Assembly (NCBI GenBank): GCA_947173955.1
Contig: CAMWHE010000005.1
Span: 1 to 64,000 of the forward strand
Direction of reading: 5' to 3'
From: an uncultured Bacteroidales bacterium
GTDB lineage: Bacteria > Bacteroidota > Bacteroidia > Bacteroidales > Muribaculaceae
DNA length: 64,000 bases
The position numbers and the translations under genes were made by a program. Below are positions 21,101 through 28,892 of this stretch, piece by piece (positions within the stretch are counted from its first letter, which is position 1; every line of letters starts with the position of its first letter). Under the pieces are notes generated by a model. That model saw only the letters and a program-made list of their open reading frames with translations. It did no database searches and had not been told where the DNA came from.

Positions 21101-21559
21101 GGCTATCGACACAAATGTCGGCGCACCCATAGTATTGGTAATCTGGACGATATTCGCTCCGGAGAGATCAGACCAGGTATTGGCACAAGTCCCTTTATCA
21201 ATCGTAAATGTTCCGGTTGGGATACACTCCGCCGCTCCGGCTGAAAATGTTGCGGAGCTCTTATTACTCGTCATTGTCACCTCAGCTATCGTGACGCCCT
21301 CAGAGCGACCTATAAATTTGACGACACTTCCTTGCAAAAGTGTCACACGCCCGTTGGATTCTCTGAATGTCGGAGAGCCGCTTGCGCTACCCATTTCAAA
21401 TATAACATCGATGTCTTCATTCAGATGTATAGGGGACTGTACGTCAAGAGCTCCGTCAGCAAGCCCAAGATCAGCAAACTTCACCGAAACCTTTCCGGCT
21501 GTCAGTGTAAGAGCTGTCATCAGAAAGCAAACTGCTATCAAAAGGTTAAGTTTTCGCAT
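18143..21559 (-). CDS. Secreted multidomain surface protein with fibronectin-like and adhesin-like modules
   Basis: Function not known. The 1138-residue protein has a signal peptide (about 1-22). A beta-rich N-terminal region follows, then a low-complexity Asp/Pro/Gly linker at about 170-185. Next comes a cleaved-adhesin/choice-of-anchor-like module (about 190-340), two fibronectin type III-like segments (about 345-540), a second such module, a CARDB-like segment (about 705-810) and a third module (about 850-1020). The module calls come from recurring patterns such as DDWLISPRLS and FVDNVSFE. The C-terminus carries YYTLSGVRLAE...GLYIERRGG...KIVITR, a motif shared with the protein at 25833-27737. 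It is probably exported to the cell surface by a C-terminal-signal pathway such as type IX secretion (inference). It is transcribed alone from the promoter at 21613-21643. Confidence 0.8.
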   Translation of the reverse strand: MRKLNLLIAVCFLMTALTLTAGKVSVKFADLGLADGALDVQSPIHLNEDIDVIFEMGSASGSPTFRESNGRVTLLQGSVVKFIGRSEGVTIAEVTMTSNKSSATFSAGAAECIPTGTFTIDKGTCANTWSDLSGANIVQITNTMGAPTFVSIAVTYSGGTASGEDPGTDPGKDPDPTPDDPDEYENIYANSLDAPDDFGMLSVINVESGSKTWKYNKTYNCAEIENDLGSKIAKDDYLVTPVLDLKAGHTYRVSFTAWAANGAYPEKISVVIGQEASAEGLSDVIVEETTVDFTSPQEISRTFTVAADGKYYVALHASSAPGMYRLFADDFVVSRGVQSDAPAEITDFMVIPDPDGALKVNLTLTAPDKTMAGYALEKIDSIVIRRGADVIASLSAVPGQKLSYEDTVGNPGSYKYTATVVTPNGKGIDATASVWVGVAAPASPQSLAVEELESGKLKFTWDPVTTNVHGHKISSSQVKYTITIGGSSRVLAQDLTGNEAEIDYPVAGSPQDITYFTLKALTSAGSSAKVATTPVVAVGVPYTMPYVEKFPGGTLTSGQVAEVIPDESNTVARWGYFEQLVLDEILPVTPDGGMMAFYPYEDGDISTFRTGKIEVDPASVNPYFSFHYYTIPGAKDYFKVAINSDTIKTVTVGGNVRGWQEELISLDKYKGKVIRISLTAYCVDANVNIGVDNLMVGDLNLEDLELSRVRIPYEFKPGTDHKCSIRVSNLGVNASGAYTVTVSSADETVWSGKGSDLGRGDSDEFEFVINPDFQTSGNVTYEVSLDYDADENVANNSCEVKSAVSSITLPGAENLTAEKTSAGYVMTWDGVDAATLPVRQIVEGFESYDEFITDNVGEWTLIDGDGCSVLGIRDGYHSYPGMFEPMAFMVFNNHDGYFPQIGTSSFDPYEGGQCLISASVDCINSSDRSNDDWLISPRLSGKAQTVKFFARSSGMVFPENIKIMASSTDNQTSSFKEVASFEKLASKWTEYEAELPAGTNYFAIRNVSYDQYILFVDNVSFEAAPLSVKVVGYDLYLGKDDRWELLNEQPVTGNTFTVATIDADKLIKIATRYSNGYVAMSDPVAVNSSGVDSVISDNSSCDAEYYTLSGVRLAERPSTPGLYIERRGGESRKIVITR

Positions 21560-21612
21560 TATATCTAATGATTGGTTTTATACAAGTTGGTAAAATATCA
21601 TAAATTAAGCCA

Positions 21613-21643
21613 CAAAGATAATAAAATGTCATCAGCAGACCAA
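21613..21643 (-). promoter_or_regulatory. Promoter of the secreted modular protein
   Basis: On the minus strand, TTG (21643-21641), a 20-nt spacer and TATCTTTG (21620-21613) form a full Bacteroidetes promoter match. The start point would be near 21608, about 50 nt before the ATG at 21559. Confidence 0.7.
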
Positions 21644-21773
21644 CCAAAATCCATAGAGGATAATCGATTTATAATTTGCCGATTGTTAATAATGCTTAAG
21701 AAATACGGACTTTTTGCTCGCAGCGCTGTTTTATGAAGTAAATTTATATCTATAGAATCCAAAATTCAAGTAT

Positions 21774-23525
21774 ATGACATTCGAAGAACTCGGGGTCAAC
21801 GAGCCCCTCATAAAAGCTATCAGCGACATGGGATTTGAAAATCCGATGCCTGTACAGGAAAAAGTAATCCCCCATCTGCTCAAGGAAAATACAGATGTCA
21901 TAGCTCTGGCCCAGACCGGCACCGGCAAGACAGCAGCCTTCGGCCTGCCTGTCCTGCAGCGCATCAATGTCGACCTCCGACAGCCACAGGCACTCATCAT
22001 CGCTCCGACCCGCGAGCTCTGCCTTCAGATAGCCGGTGACCTGGCCGACTTCTCAAAATATATGCCCGATGTCAGAGTACAGCCGGTCTATGGAGGCTCG
22101 AGTATCGAGAGTCAGATCCGCGGACTGAAAGCCGGTGTACAGATCATCGTTGCCACTCCGGGACGACTGATCGACCTGATTAACCGTGGTGTAGCCAAAC
22201 TCGACAATGTTCATACCGTCATTCTCGACGAAGCTGACGAAATGCTCAATATGGGTTTTCAGGATTCCATCAATGCGATTCTCGAGCATGTGCCGGCAGA
22301 ACGTAAGATGCTGCTGTTCTCCGCCACAATGCCTCCGGAGATAGGACGCATAGCCAAGAAATATATGAATGACCCTGTGGAATATGTCGTAGGCACCCGT
22401 AACGAAGGAGCAGCAAATGTCAGACACATATATTATCTGGTGAATGCCCGCGACAAGTATCTTGCTCTCAAACGTATAGCCGACGATAATCCTGACATAT
22501 ACGGAATCATATTCTGCCGCACGCGACGCGACACTCAGGAGGTCGCAGACCAACTTATCCGCGACGGCTACAACGCCGACGCCCTCCATGGCGATCTCTC
22601 GCAGCAGCAGCGCGATATCGTGATGAAAAAATTTCACGACCGTGTTGTCACCCTGCTTGTGGCGACAGATGTCGCTGCACGAGGAATCGATGTTGACAAC
22701 CTCTCACACGTGATCAACTTCGGCCTGCCGGAAGACACAGCAGTCTACACCCACCGCTCGGGCCGTACCGGCCGGGCAGGCAAGACCGGCGTATCAATCG
22801 CAATCATCCACACCCGCGAGAAAGGTCGCCTGCGTGAAATCGAGCGCATCATAGGTAAAAAATTCGAGCGTAAAGAAGTCCCCACACCCGAGCACATAAT
22901 CGAGAAGCAACTCTACCATCTGGCAGACCGCATCGAGCGTGTACAGGTCGATGATGCCGAAATGGACAAATACACTCCCGGCGTAATCAAAAAACTGGGA
23001 TGGCTATCCAACGAAGACCTGATCAAGCGAGTTCTTTCTCTTGAATTCAAGCGCCTGCTTGACTACTACAAAGATGCTCCGACTCTTGATGTCATCGAGG
23101 AAAAGTCAAAGCGCGACAAGCAACGCAATTCAGAGGGAGGCAAGAAACTCACAGATACCGACAAAGACCGCCGTACCGCCGAGAAGGGTATGGAACGAAT
23201 CTATATCAATGTAGGTAAACGCGACGGCTTCTATGCCGGCAACCTTATCGATATGCTCAACCATACTATACAGGGGCCGCGTGTCGATGTCGGACGTATC
23301 GACCTGCTTCCGGCATACACCCTCTTCGATGTCAGAAAAAAAGATGCTAAAAAGGTAGTGTCCGCCCTCAAAGGCGCCGACTTTATGGGGAAGCATCTCT
23401 ACAGCGAAGTCGCCGACACTGAAAAGGACTATTCGCGTACTTCCAACCGGCGCAGCCAGGACTCATCCGAGAAAGACTTTCATGGAAGTTTTAAGAAAAA
23501 AGGTCGCGGAGGAAAGAAAAAATAA
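21774..23525 (+). CDS. DEAD-box ATP-dependent RNA helicase
   Basis: Unwinds RNA duplexes; likely roles are ribosome assembly and mRNA turnover, especially in the cold. Motifs in order are AQTGTGKT (46-53), PTREL (79-82 region), DEAD (152-155), SAT (183-185), VAARGID and HRSGRTGRAG (about 330). After the two helicase domains there is a charged linker and, from about 465, a DbpA-type RNA-binding domain, then a basic Arg/Lys/Gly tail. At 583 residues it matches the DeaD/CsdA group; without a tree I leave the symbol empty. The upstream 214 bp show no clear full promoter on this strand. Confidence 0.93.
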   Translation: MTFEELGVNEPLIKAISDMGFENPMPVQEKVIPHLLKENTDVIALAQTGTGKTAAFGLPVLQRINVDLRQPQALIIAPTRELCLQIAGDLADFSKYMPDVRVQPVYGGSSIESQIRGLKAGVQIIVATPGRLIDLINRGVAKLDNVHTVILDEADEMLNMGFQDSINAILEHVPAERKMLLFSATMPPEIGRIAKKYMNDPVEYVVGTRNEGAANVRHIYYLVNARDKYLALKRIADDNPDIYGIIFCRTRRDTQEVADQLIRDGYNADALHGDLSQQQRDIVMKKFHDRVVTLLVATDVAARGIDVDNLSHVINFGLPEDTAVYTHRSGRTGRAGKTGVSIAIIHTREKGRLREIERIIGKKFERKEVPTPEHIIEKQLYHLADRIERVQVDDAEMDKYTPGVIKKLGWLSNEDLIKRVLSLEFKRLLDYYKDAPTLDVIEEKSKRDKQRNSEGGKKLTDTDKDRRTAEKGMERIYINVGKRDGFYAGNLIDMLNHTIQGPRVDVGRIDLLPAYTLFDVRKKDAKKVVSALKGADFMGKHLYSEVADTEKDYSRTSNRRSQDSSEKDFHGSFKKKGRGGKKK

Positions 23526-23526
23526 G

Positions 23527-23534
23527 TAACTTTG
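23527..23534 (+). promoter_or_regulatory. -7 promoter element before the DUF3256 gene
   Basis: TAACTTTG is a perfect TAnnTTTG match. It overlaps the region just after the helicase stop codon and lies only 5 bp before the ATG at 23540. No clear TTG is present at the -33 position. If used, it would give an almost leaderless message. Confidence 0.45.
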
Positions 23535-23539
23535 CAAGT

Positions 23540-24202
23540 ATGACTTGCAAGACACTGACAAATATCAGAACCTATTGGGCATTGATCTGTCTGACCGTTG
23601 CGGCCGTGACAGCCGATGCCCAGTCTGCCATGAAGAATATCTTCATAAGCGCGCCCCGCGACGTTATCGCAACGATTGATTCGATAACACGCGTTGAGAT
23701 GGTATTATATAATGAAGCCGGCTCGGCCACTGCTTCAAAGAATCTGTTCGGAGGCCCGTGCCGCATCAACTTTATTACTGACGAAGAGATTAAAGTAAAA
23801 ACCTCTCCTGCATCGGAGATCGCGCTCTACCGTCTTCCTGCCGCGAAAGGAGACTCTGTAATTCTGGCCATCTCTACAGTATCCCTTCCGGCAACCGACT
23901 CTCAGGCACAGATGTATTCTTCAGACTGGCAACCTCTTCCGACGAAGATGCAGCTGCCAAATGTGAACGACATCGACCTGTGGCTCACACCTGAAGGGAA
24001 GACACGCCGACAGGAAGTGGAGAATGCCGTGCCGTTTATCCCCGCATTCTTCATCTATGCGCCGGCCACATCCACTCTGATAGTAGACTCATCTGTCAGG
24101 CAGCTGATAGGCAAAGAGAATTACGAACCCATATCCTCCTGTCTGAAAAAGGTTATAAACTACCGATGGGACGGACGAAAATGGACACTGATCACGAAAT
24201 GA
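23540..24202 (+). CDS. Exported DUF3256-like protein
   Basis: Function unknown. The 220-residue protein has a signal peptide (about 1-27, cleavage after ADAQ). Its pattern matches my recollection of the DUF3256 family of Bacteroidales: an early PRDVIATID segment, acidic repeats and a YSSDWQPL motif around residue 130. I could not check this with a profile. Its stop codon overlaps the preferred xseA start as ATGA, a layout that suggests translational coupling and one operon. The next in-frame Met (residue 30) would remove the signal peptide, so the first ATG is kept. Confidence 0.8.
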   Translation: MTCKTLTNIRTYWALICLTVAAVTADAQSAMKNIFISAPRDVIATIDSITRVEMVLYNEAGSATASKNLFGGPCRINFITDEEIKVKTSPASEIALYRLPAAKGDSVILAISTVSLPATDSQAQMYSSDWQPLPTKMQLPNVNDIDLWLTPEGKTRRQEVENAVPFIPAFFIYAPATSTLIVDSSVRQLIGKENYEPISSCLKKVINYRWDGRKWTLITK

Positions 24203-25533
24203 CAGACTCCCCCACCCTTACAATCGCCGGCCTGGATGAGCAGAAATCGATGTCGCTGCTGGAGCTCAACCAGCTGATAGGGAGTCTTATCATGACTCCG
24301 GCCACACAGAGGCAATGGGTGACGGCCGAGCTGAGCGACGTATCGCCCAGACGCAACTCACACTGCTATATGGAGCTGATCCAGAAAGACGACGGCGGAG
24401 TGCAGCTTGCCAAGGCCAGAGCGGTGATATGGGGTAACTTATACCCGACATTATCGCGTAAATTTGAGGCAGCGACAGGTCAGGCCTTCGCCACCGGGCT
24501 GAAAGTGATGGTCTGCGTGTCGGCTTCGATGCATCCGGTCTACGGACTCTCGCTTGTAATAACGGATATCAATCCGGCCTATACGATGGGCGACCATCTA
24601 AGGCGTCGCCGCGAGATCATTGCCAGGCTTGCATCCGAAGGGATTCTTGAATGTAACAGATCGCTCCAGCTGTCTGACGTGCCACAGCGAATAGCCGTCA
24701 TATCGGCTCCGCAGGCAGCCGGATATGGCGATTTTGTCAATCAGATACTTCACAACCCCTACCGATTGCTGTTCAAGCCCAAGCTCTTCCCCGCCACGAT
24801 GCAGGGCACCCAGACCGCCCAATCCATTATCAGAGCGCTTGATGAGATCGCGGCTCAGCAGGACGAGTGGGACTGTGTGGTCATCATCCGCGGCGGGGGC
24901 GCGACAAGCGATCTGCAAGGGTTTGAAGACTATGATCTCGCGGCCAACATCTGTAATTTTCCGCTTCCGGTCATCGTCGGTATAGGCCATGAGCGCGACA
25001 CGACTCTGCTTGACTATGTCGCGTACAAACCGGTTAAGACTCCGACGGCCGCGGCTGAATGGCTTATCGCTGTAGGCCGTAGCGCATTGGATCGGCTCAA
25101 TGAACGCTCCCAACGCATCCTTCAGATCGTCAGCGAACGAATTGCCGCTCAGAAAGAGCAGCTATCCTATTATTCGGGAATCCTTCCGATGGCGCCGCTA
25201 AACGCTTCACGCAAACATGCCGAACGCCTTAACAAAGCCATCCTTATACTGACAGATATCAGCGGACGTCGCATAGCTCCGGCTGTGAGAGCGCTTGATA
25301 TTGCAGTCTCAAATCTTAGAACGTCGGCTCAGAATGCAGTTGTACGACAGAAAGACAGAATTACCGCCAAGGAACAATTGTTATCAGCCCTTTCTCCCCA
25401 GTCGGTACTCAACCGCGGATTCTCCATCACGCGAGCAAACGGAATAACAGTAACTGACGCATCCGCACTGACGCCCGGCACTCAGATCGAGACCACACTT
25501 GCCAAAGGAACAATCACCTCAGTAATCAATTAA
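24199..25533 (+). CDS. xseA: Exodeoxyribonuclease VII large subunit
   Basis: Large subunit of the single-strand-specific nuclease ExoVII. I chose the ATG at 24199 (444 residues): it overlaps the preceding stop as ATGA. Upstream in-frame ATGs at 24166 and 24181 lie inside the previous gene. An N-terminal OB-fold (LNQLIGSLI...WVTAELSDV) is followed by the catalytic core with APQAAGYGDF, RGGGATSDLQGF and GIGHERDTTLLDYVA, then a long coiled-coil region. A C-terminal NRGFSITRANG motif is also typical. xseB follows 16 bp downstream. Confidence 0.95.
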   Translation: MTDSPTLTIAGLDEQKSMSLLELNQLIGSLIMTPATQRQWVTAELSDVSPRRNSHCYMELIQKDDGGVQLAKARAVIWGNLYPTLSRKFEAATGQAFATGLKVMVCVSASMHPVYGLSLVITDINPAYTMGDHLRRRREIIARLASEGILECNRSLQLSDVPQRIAVISAPQAAGYGDFVNQILHNPYRLLFKPKLFPATMQGTQTAQSIIRALDEIAAQQDEWDCVVIIRGGGATSDLQGFEDYDLAANICNFPLPVIVGIGHERDTTLLDYVAYKPVKTPTAAAEWLIAVGRSALDRLNERSQRILQIVSERIAAQKEQLSYYSGILPMAPLNASRKHAERLNKAILILTDISGRRIAPAVRALDIAVSNLRTSAQNAVVRQKDRITAKEQLLSALSPQSVLNRGFSITRANGITVTDASALTPGTQIETTLAKGTITSVIN

Positions 25534-25549
25534 AATTAAAGCATACCTC

Positions 25550-25759
25550 ATGGAAGCGACTCCAGTCAAAAATCTCAGCTACAAGGACGCAATGGCCGAA
25601 CTTGAGCAAATTCTTGCAAAAATGCAAAGTGACAATTGCGACATCGACAGCCTTGCCGCATATACACGCCGTGCCACTGAACTCATTACGGAATGCCGAA
25701 GCCGACTGACCGCAACTGACGAAGAGCTGCGGACCATTCTGGCTCAGCTTGACAAATAA
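25550..25759 (+). CDS. xseB: Exodeoxyribonuclease VII small subunit
   Basis: Small helical subunit that binds the long coiled coils of XseA. The 69-residue protein has the family pattern (YKDAMAELEQILAKMQSD, then YTRRATELITECRSRL). It follows xseA by 16 bp and is ended by the shared hairpin at 25777-25813. Confidence 0.93.
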   Translation: MEATPVKNLSYKDAMAELEQILAKMQSDNCDIDSLAAYTRRATELITECRSRLTATDEELRTILAQLDK

Positions 25760-25776
25760 ACATAACAAGAAAATAC

Positions 25777-25813
25777 AAAGAGGCCACCTGACAACTCATC
25801 AGGCGGCCTCTTT
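25777..25813. terminator. Bidirectional terminator between xseB and the glucan-binding gene
   Basis: A 15-bp inverted repeat (25777-25791 with 25799-25813, one A/C mismatch, 7-nt loop) lies between two converging genes. On the minus strand it is followed by TTTGTATTTTC. On the plus strand the stem itself ends in CTCTTT. Confidence 0.8.
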
Positions 25814-25832
25814 CGTATAGTTAAGGGTTGGA

Positions 25833-27737
25833 TTATTTTACTACCTTATATGTCTTTTCACCCTGCTTCACAATGAAGAGACCTTTGACGGGATTATCCA
25901 CGCGGATACCCTGCAGGTTGTAGTAAACAGCCTCACACTCATTAATCTCGATTTCCGAAATACCGGTATATACAGTAGTGCTCGAAACACCGCTCATATC
26001 AGAGGTCTTAACTGTGAGATACACATTCTCGGTATCCTGTCCGGCCCATACCGGAGCAGGTTGGGCGTTCGGCAGCTCGGTAAGTGTGAAATTCAGGTCT
26101 CCGGCCGCACGGGACTCAGTGGCAGCAAATACCGGCGCATAACGCTTGGCATGAACGCGGAAGTCAACCTGATCCGTTCCGGCTGTCAGTTTGAAGGAGT
26201 GAGCGCAAGTGTATACACCTGCAGAGCCGTTGACAGCATCAAGCTTGTGAATAGTGCTGTTTTCACCATTTGTCACGGTCACAGTGACATCGGGAGCAGC
26301 GGCCTGAGTGAGGGTCGCAGTCCTGTCAGTAACATTTACTACGAATGTAGTGTTGGCAGGATAGTCAAAACTTACAGAACCGTCGGCCGCAACCTCTTTA
26401 AGAGGATATTCAATCACAAGTGATCCGGCAGACTCGGTAATACTGTTTACTACCGAAGGATCAAAATAGTAGTCGACACCATGGATGTTGAATTTCAGGC
26501 GGTCGTCAGCTGTAAGTTTACCGGTCCAGCTGTAAGCCTCGTCGTCGCCTTCGACCTGAGCCATGGCATAAGACTTAAAGCTGTGGTCATCGTCATCAGC
26601 ATTATCGATAAGGATGTTGGCCTCACCGGTTGAGTTGCCGTATTCAAATGCGATAGTCATATTAAGGACATCTCTCGGATCAACGACTACAGTCCAGTCG
26701 CCGTTCTTGATGGTCCAGGTATATGCATTACCCTGCATCATCTGATATGTCTTGGACTCTGTGACATTCTGGTCACTTGTCACGCCCACGGGCTGATATC
26801 GAGTATTATTCTTATCGTCCCAGCCGGTAGCTGACGCACCATTAAATACGGCAAAATAGTTGGTATCGGTATCCGTGCTTGAGCAGTTGATATGAATCTT
26901 ATAAGTTCCTTCCTCCTGCTTTTCCAACTGGTGATCCCATGTCCATGTTCCGTTTACATTCCATGCACACCACCAGGGCTGCTTGACGATTTCGCCTTCA
27001 CCGTTTTCAGATATAGTCAGCTCTTTTGTAGCGGGATCAAAAGTGAAGGTCGCATTAATAATATCTGAGCGGACAAACAGGTTTCTGTTATCCGTAGTAT
27101 ATTCATTTCTGCAGTGAAGAGTATATGACTGCCCGGGATAAACGCCTGTCAGAGTAGCAGGATCATCATTGTTTCCTGCGTCGGTTCCACCGTAGGAAGC
27201 ATCCTGAGGCCAACCCGGACGACTGATTTTGAAAGAAGAGCCGGCCTCGATGGTAACACCTGTCAGTGTGTAAACTCCATCATCACCACGCGTAAAAAGA
27301 TAATCCGGCTGAAAACTCCATGTACCGGTAAAAGAACCCACGATATATAGATCTGTAGGATCGACGACAGGCTCATCACCTCCGCCGACAGCTACGTATG
27401 CGCCGTCAACGATATTGGCAATCAGCTTGCTGGCGCCCTGACCTCCTGAGTAAACGGCATTGTCCACTACGGGAATATCATCAGTCTGACCTTGTCCCCA
27501 CTGGTTTCCGTTACGGAAAATAATAGTCTGGTGAGTCGTCTCCGCCTTGTAAAGTGGATGACCGTCGATGGTGACTAACTCTGTCGTACCCGCATAATCG
27601 GCGCCAGGTCCGTTAAACTCCCACGTTCCTACTGTTGGCCAATTTGTACTGGAGTTGTCAAAATAGACTGTGGCAGCATTGACCTGAGATGCAGACAGCA
27701 TGAATGCTCCTAAAAGAGCAAATAAAGATTTTTTCAT
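25833..27737 (-). CDS. Secreted protein with starch-binding (CBM26/SusE-like) modules
   Basis: Probably binds alpha-glucan at the cell surface. The 634-residue protein has a signal peptide (1 to about 21). The first module (about 22-115) fits CBM26: VYFDNSSTNW near its start, then IIFRNGNQWGQGQTDD. A second module near 130-200 (LYIVGSFTGTW, FKISRPGW) resembles SusE/SusF starch-binding domains. A Trp-rich third module begins near 255 (WWCAWNVNGTW). The C-terminus ends in YYNLQGIRVDN...GLFIVKQG...YKVVK, a sorting-like motif shared with the 18143-21559 protein. No amylase or SusC/D partner is adjacent. No enzyme motif is visible, so binding only is proposed. Confidence 0.8.
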   Translation of the reverse strand: MKKSLFALLGAFMLSASQVNAATVYFDNSSTNWPTVGTWEFNGPGADYAGTTELVTIDGHPLYKAETTHQTIIFRNGNQWGQGQTDDIPVVDNAVYSGGQGASKLIANIVDGAYVAVGGGDEPVVDPTDLYIVGSFTGTWSFQPDYLFTRGDDGVYTLTGVTIEAGSSFKISRPGWPQDASYGGTDAGNNDDPATLTGVYPGQSYTLHCRNEYTTDNRNLFVRSDIINATFTFDPATKELTISENGEGEIVKQPWWCAWNVNGTWTWDHQLEKQEEGTYKIHINCSSTDTDTNYFAVFNGASATGWDDKNNTRYQPVGVTSDQNVTESKTYQMMQGNAYTWTIKNGDWTVVVDPRDVLNMTIAFEYGNSTGEANILIDNADDDDHSFKSYAMAQVEGDDEAYSWTGKLTADDRLKFNIHGVDYYFDPSVVNSITESAGSLVIEYPLKEVAADGSVSFDYPANTTFVVNVTDRTATLTQAAAPDVTVTVTNGENSTIHKLDAVNGSAGVYTCAHSFKLTAGTDQVDFRVHAKRYAPVFAATESRAAGDLNFTLTELPNAQPAPVWAGQDTENVYLTVKTSDMSGVSSTTVYTGISEIEINECEAVYYNLQGIRVDNPVKGLFIVKQGEKTYKVVK

Positions 27738-27930
27738 TATAGTAGATTTAAATAGTAAGTACGATACAGGGGTATCAATCAGCGAATTTTATGCCGGTCA
27801 TACATGACTTTTTATAATATTTCCACTGCTATGTTAAAAGTAGTATGATTTTTCTAACTGAAAAAACAAATTAACACACAACCTGTATGTTTTTAAAATT
27901 ATTTAACCTACGTTAATATATGGATATCAT

Positions 27931-27959
27931 AAAAAAAAGAACTGCATAACTGCAGTTCT
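27931..27959 (-). terminator. Terminator of the PpiC-like gene pair
   Basis: A perfect 9-bp stem (27938-27946 with 27951-27959, TAAC loop) is followed on the minus strand by about eight Ts. It lies about 30 bp after the lipoprotein stop at 27991. The rest of 27738-27990 is AT-rich leader for the glucan-binding gene, with no clear full promoter. Confidence 0.9.
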
Positions 27960-27990
27960 AAACGTTTAAAGTGAGATCAGATACCATTGA

Positions 27991-28875
27991 CTACTCCAAC
28001 GGGATATTGACTATTATACTTCCGTCTTTCAGCCCCTCATTATAAAGATCAAGACGGAGCTGTGAGTCATAAGCCAGACGCTGCTCATCGTAAAGCGTAC
28101 GCCGTATCGACTCTTCCGCCCATTCGAAGGGCATAGTCGAACCGGTAGGGAGATAGTCCGTGATTTCGAGCAGATGAGTAAAACCATCGGAGGTGACTTC
28201 AGCACCCTTGCGCGTGGCAAGGAATGCTTCGGGAGACGAGCCGAAGTCGATCGGCACACGGGTCTCTATCTGTTCCCAGTCGACCCAACGGTCGCGAAAA
28301 TAATCAAAATGAATGACCCCCTGCAGATCCTCCTTTTCGAGTTTGTCAATATCCTCAGGCTTGGTCGATTTATAAAGCTTCTTTATAATCCGGAGCGACG
28401 GAGAATCGGATGCGACCTTGATATAGACACCTTTCACCAGCGGGCGCTCGAGCACAAAGAGCGATTTATGATTGTCATAATAAGAGTGGATCGTATCATC
28501 GGAAAATGACACATTTCCGTGCTGGTTAAACATCAGACGGCGGTATTCCCATGCGATCAATTCATTGCGGTAATCTTCTACCATTCTGTCGATCACGCTC
28601 ATATCAGGAATACTCTTGACGGCCATTTCGCTCATCACCCTTGACTCAATCCATGACTTGACATAGCTGCGAACGAGCTTCGCACTGTCCTCGGCCGACA
28701 TACCGGGCGTGACAAGTTTAGCTATATCTGTTTTCGTCAGGCGCGACTGTCCTACACGAGCCACCAAAAGCGCGTCAATATCCGGTGCCGGCTTAGAACA
28801 ACCGGCAACGCCTATCAGAAGGAAGCCAAGCAGCGTAATTCGGGTAAACAGTCTTTTCACGATTCCGAATGCCAA
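27991..28875 (-). CDS. SurA/PpiC-like lipoprotein, probable periplasmic folding factor
   Basis: The 294-residue protein has a lipoprotein signal with Cys26 (LLIGVAGC), so it is probably anchored to a membrane facing the periplasm. The architecture resembles the N-terminal chaperone part of SurA-like peptidyl-prolyl isomerases: a helical start (ALLVARVGQSRLTKTDIAKL), SYYDNHKSLFVLERP, and a C-terminal returning helix. A full rotamase signature is not evident, so isomerase activity is doubtful and a chaperone role is more likely. It follows the larger PpiC protein by 17 bp, forming a two-gene operon. Confidence 0.75.
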   Translation of the reverse strand: MAFGIVKRLFTRITLLGFLLIGVAGCSKPAPDIDALLVARVGQSRLTKTDIAKLVTPGMSAEDSAKLVRSYVKSWIESRVMSEMAVKSIPDMSVIDRMVEDYRNELIAWEYRRLMFNQHGNVSFSDDTIHSYYDNHKSLFVLERPLVKGVYIKVASDSPSLRIIKKLYKSTKPEDIDKLEKEDLQGVIHFDYFRDRWVDWEQIETRVPIDFGSSPEAFLATRKGAEVTSDGFTHLLEITDYLPTGSTMPFEWAEESIRRTLYDEQRLAYDSQLRLDLYNEGLKDGSIIVNIPLE

Positions 28876-28892
28876 ATTATTGAAACAATCTT

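Noticed and set aside
25550..25759. Minus-strand frame over xseB
   Set aside because: It is antisense to a recognised xseB with the right partner upstream.
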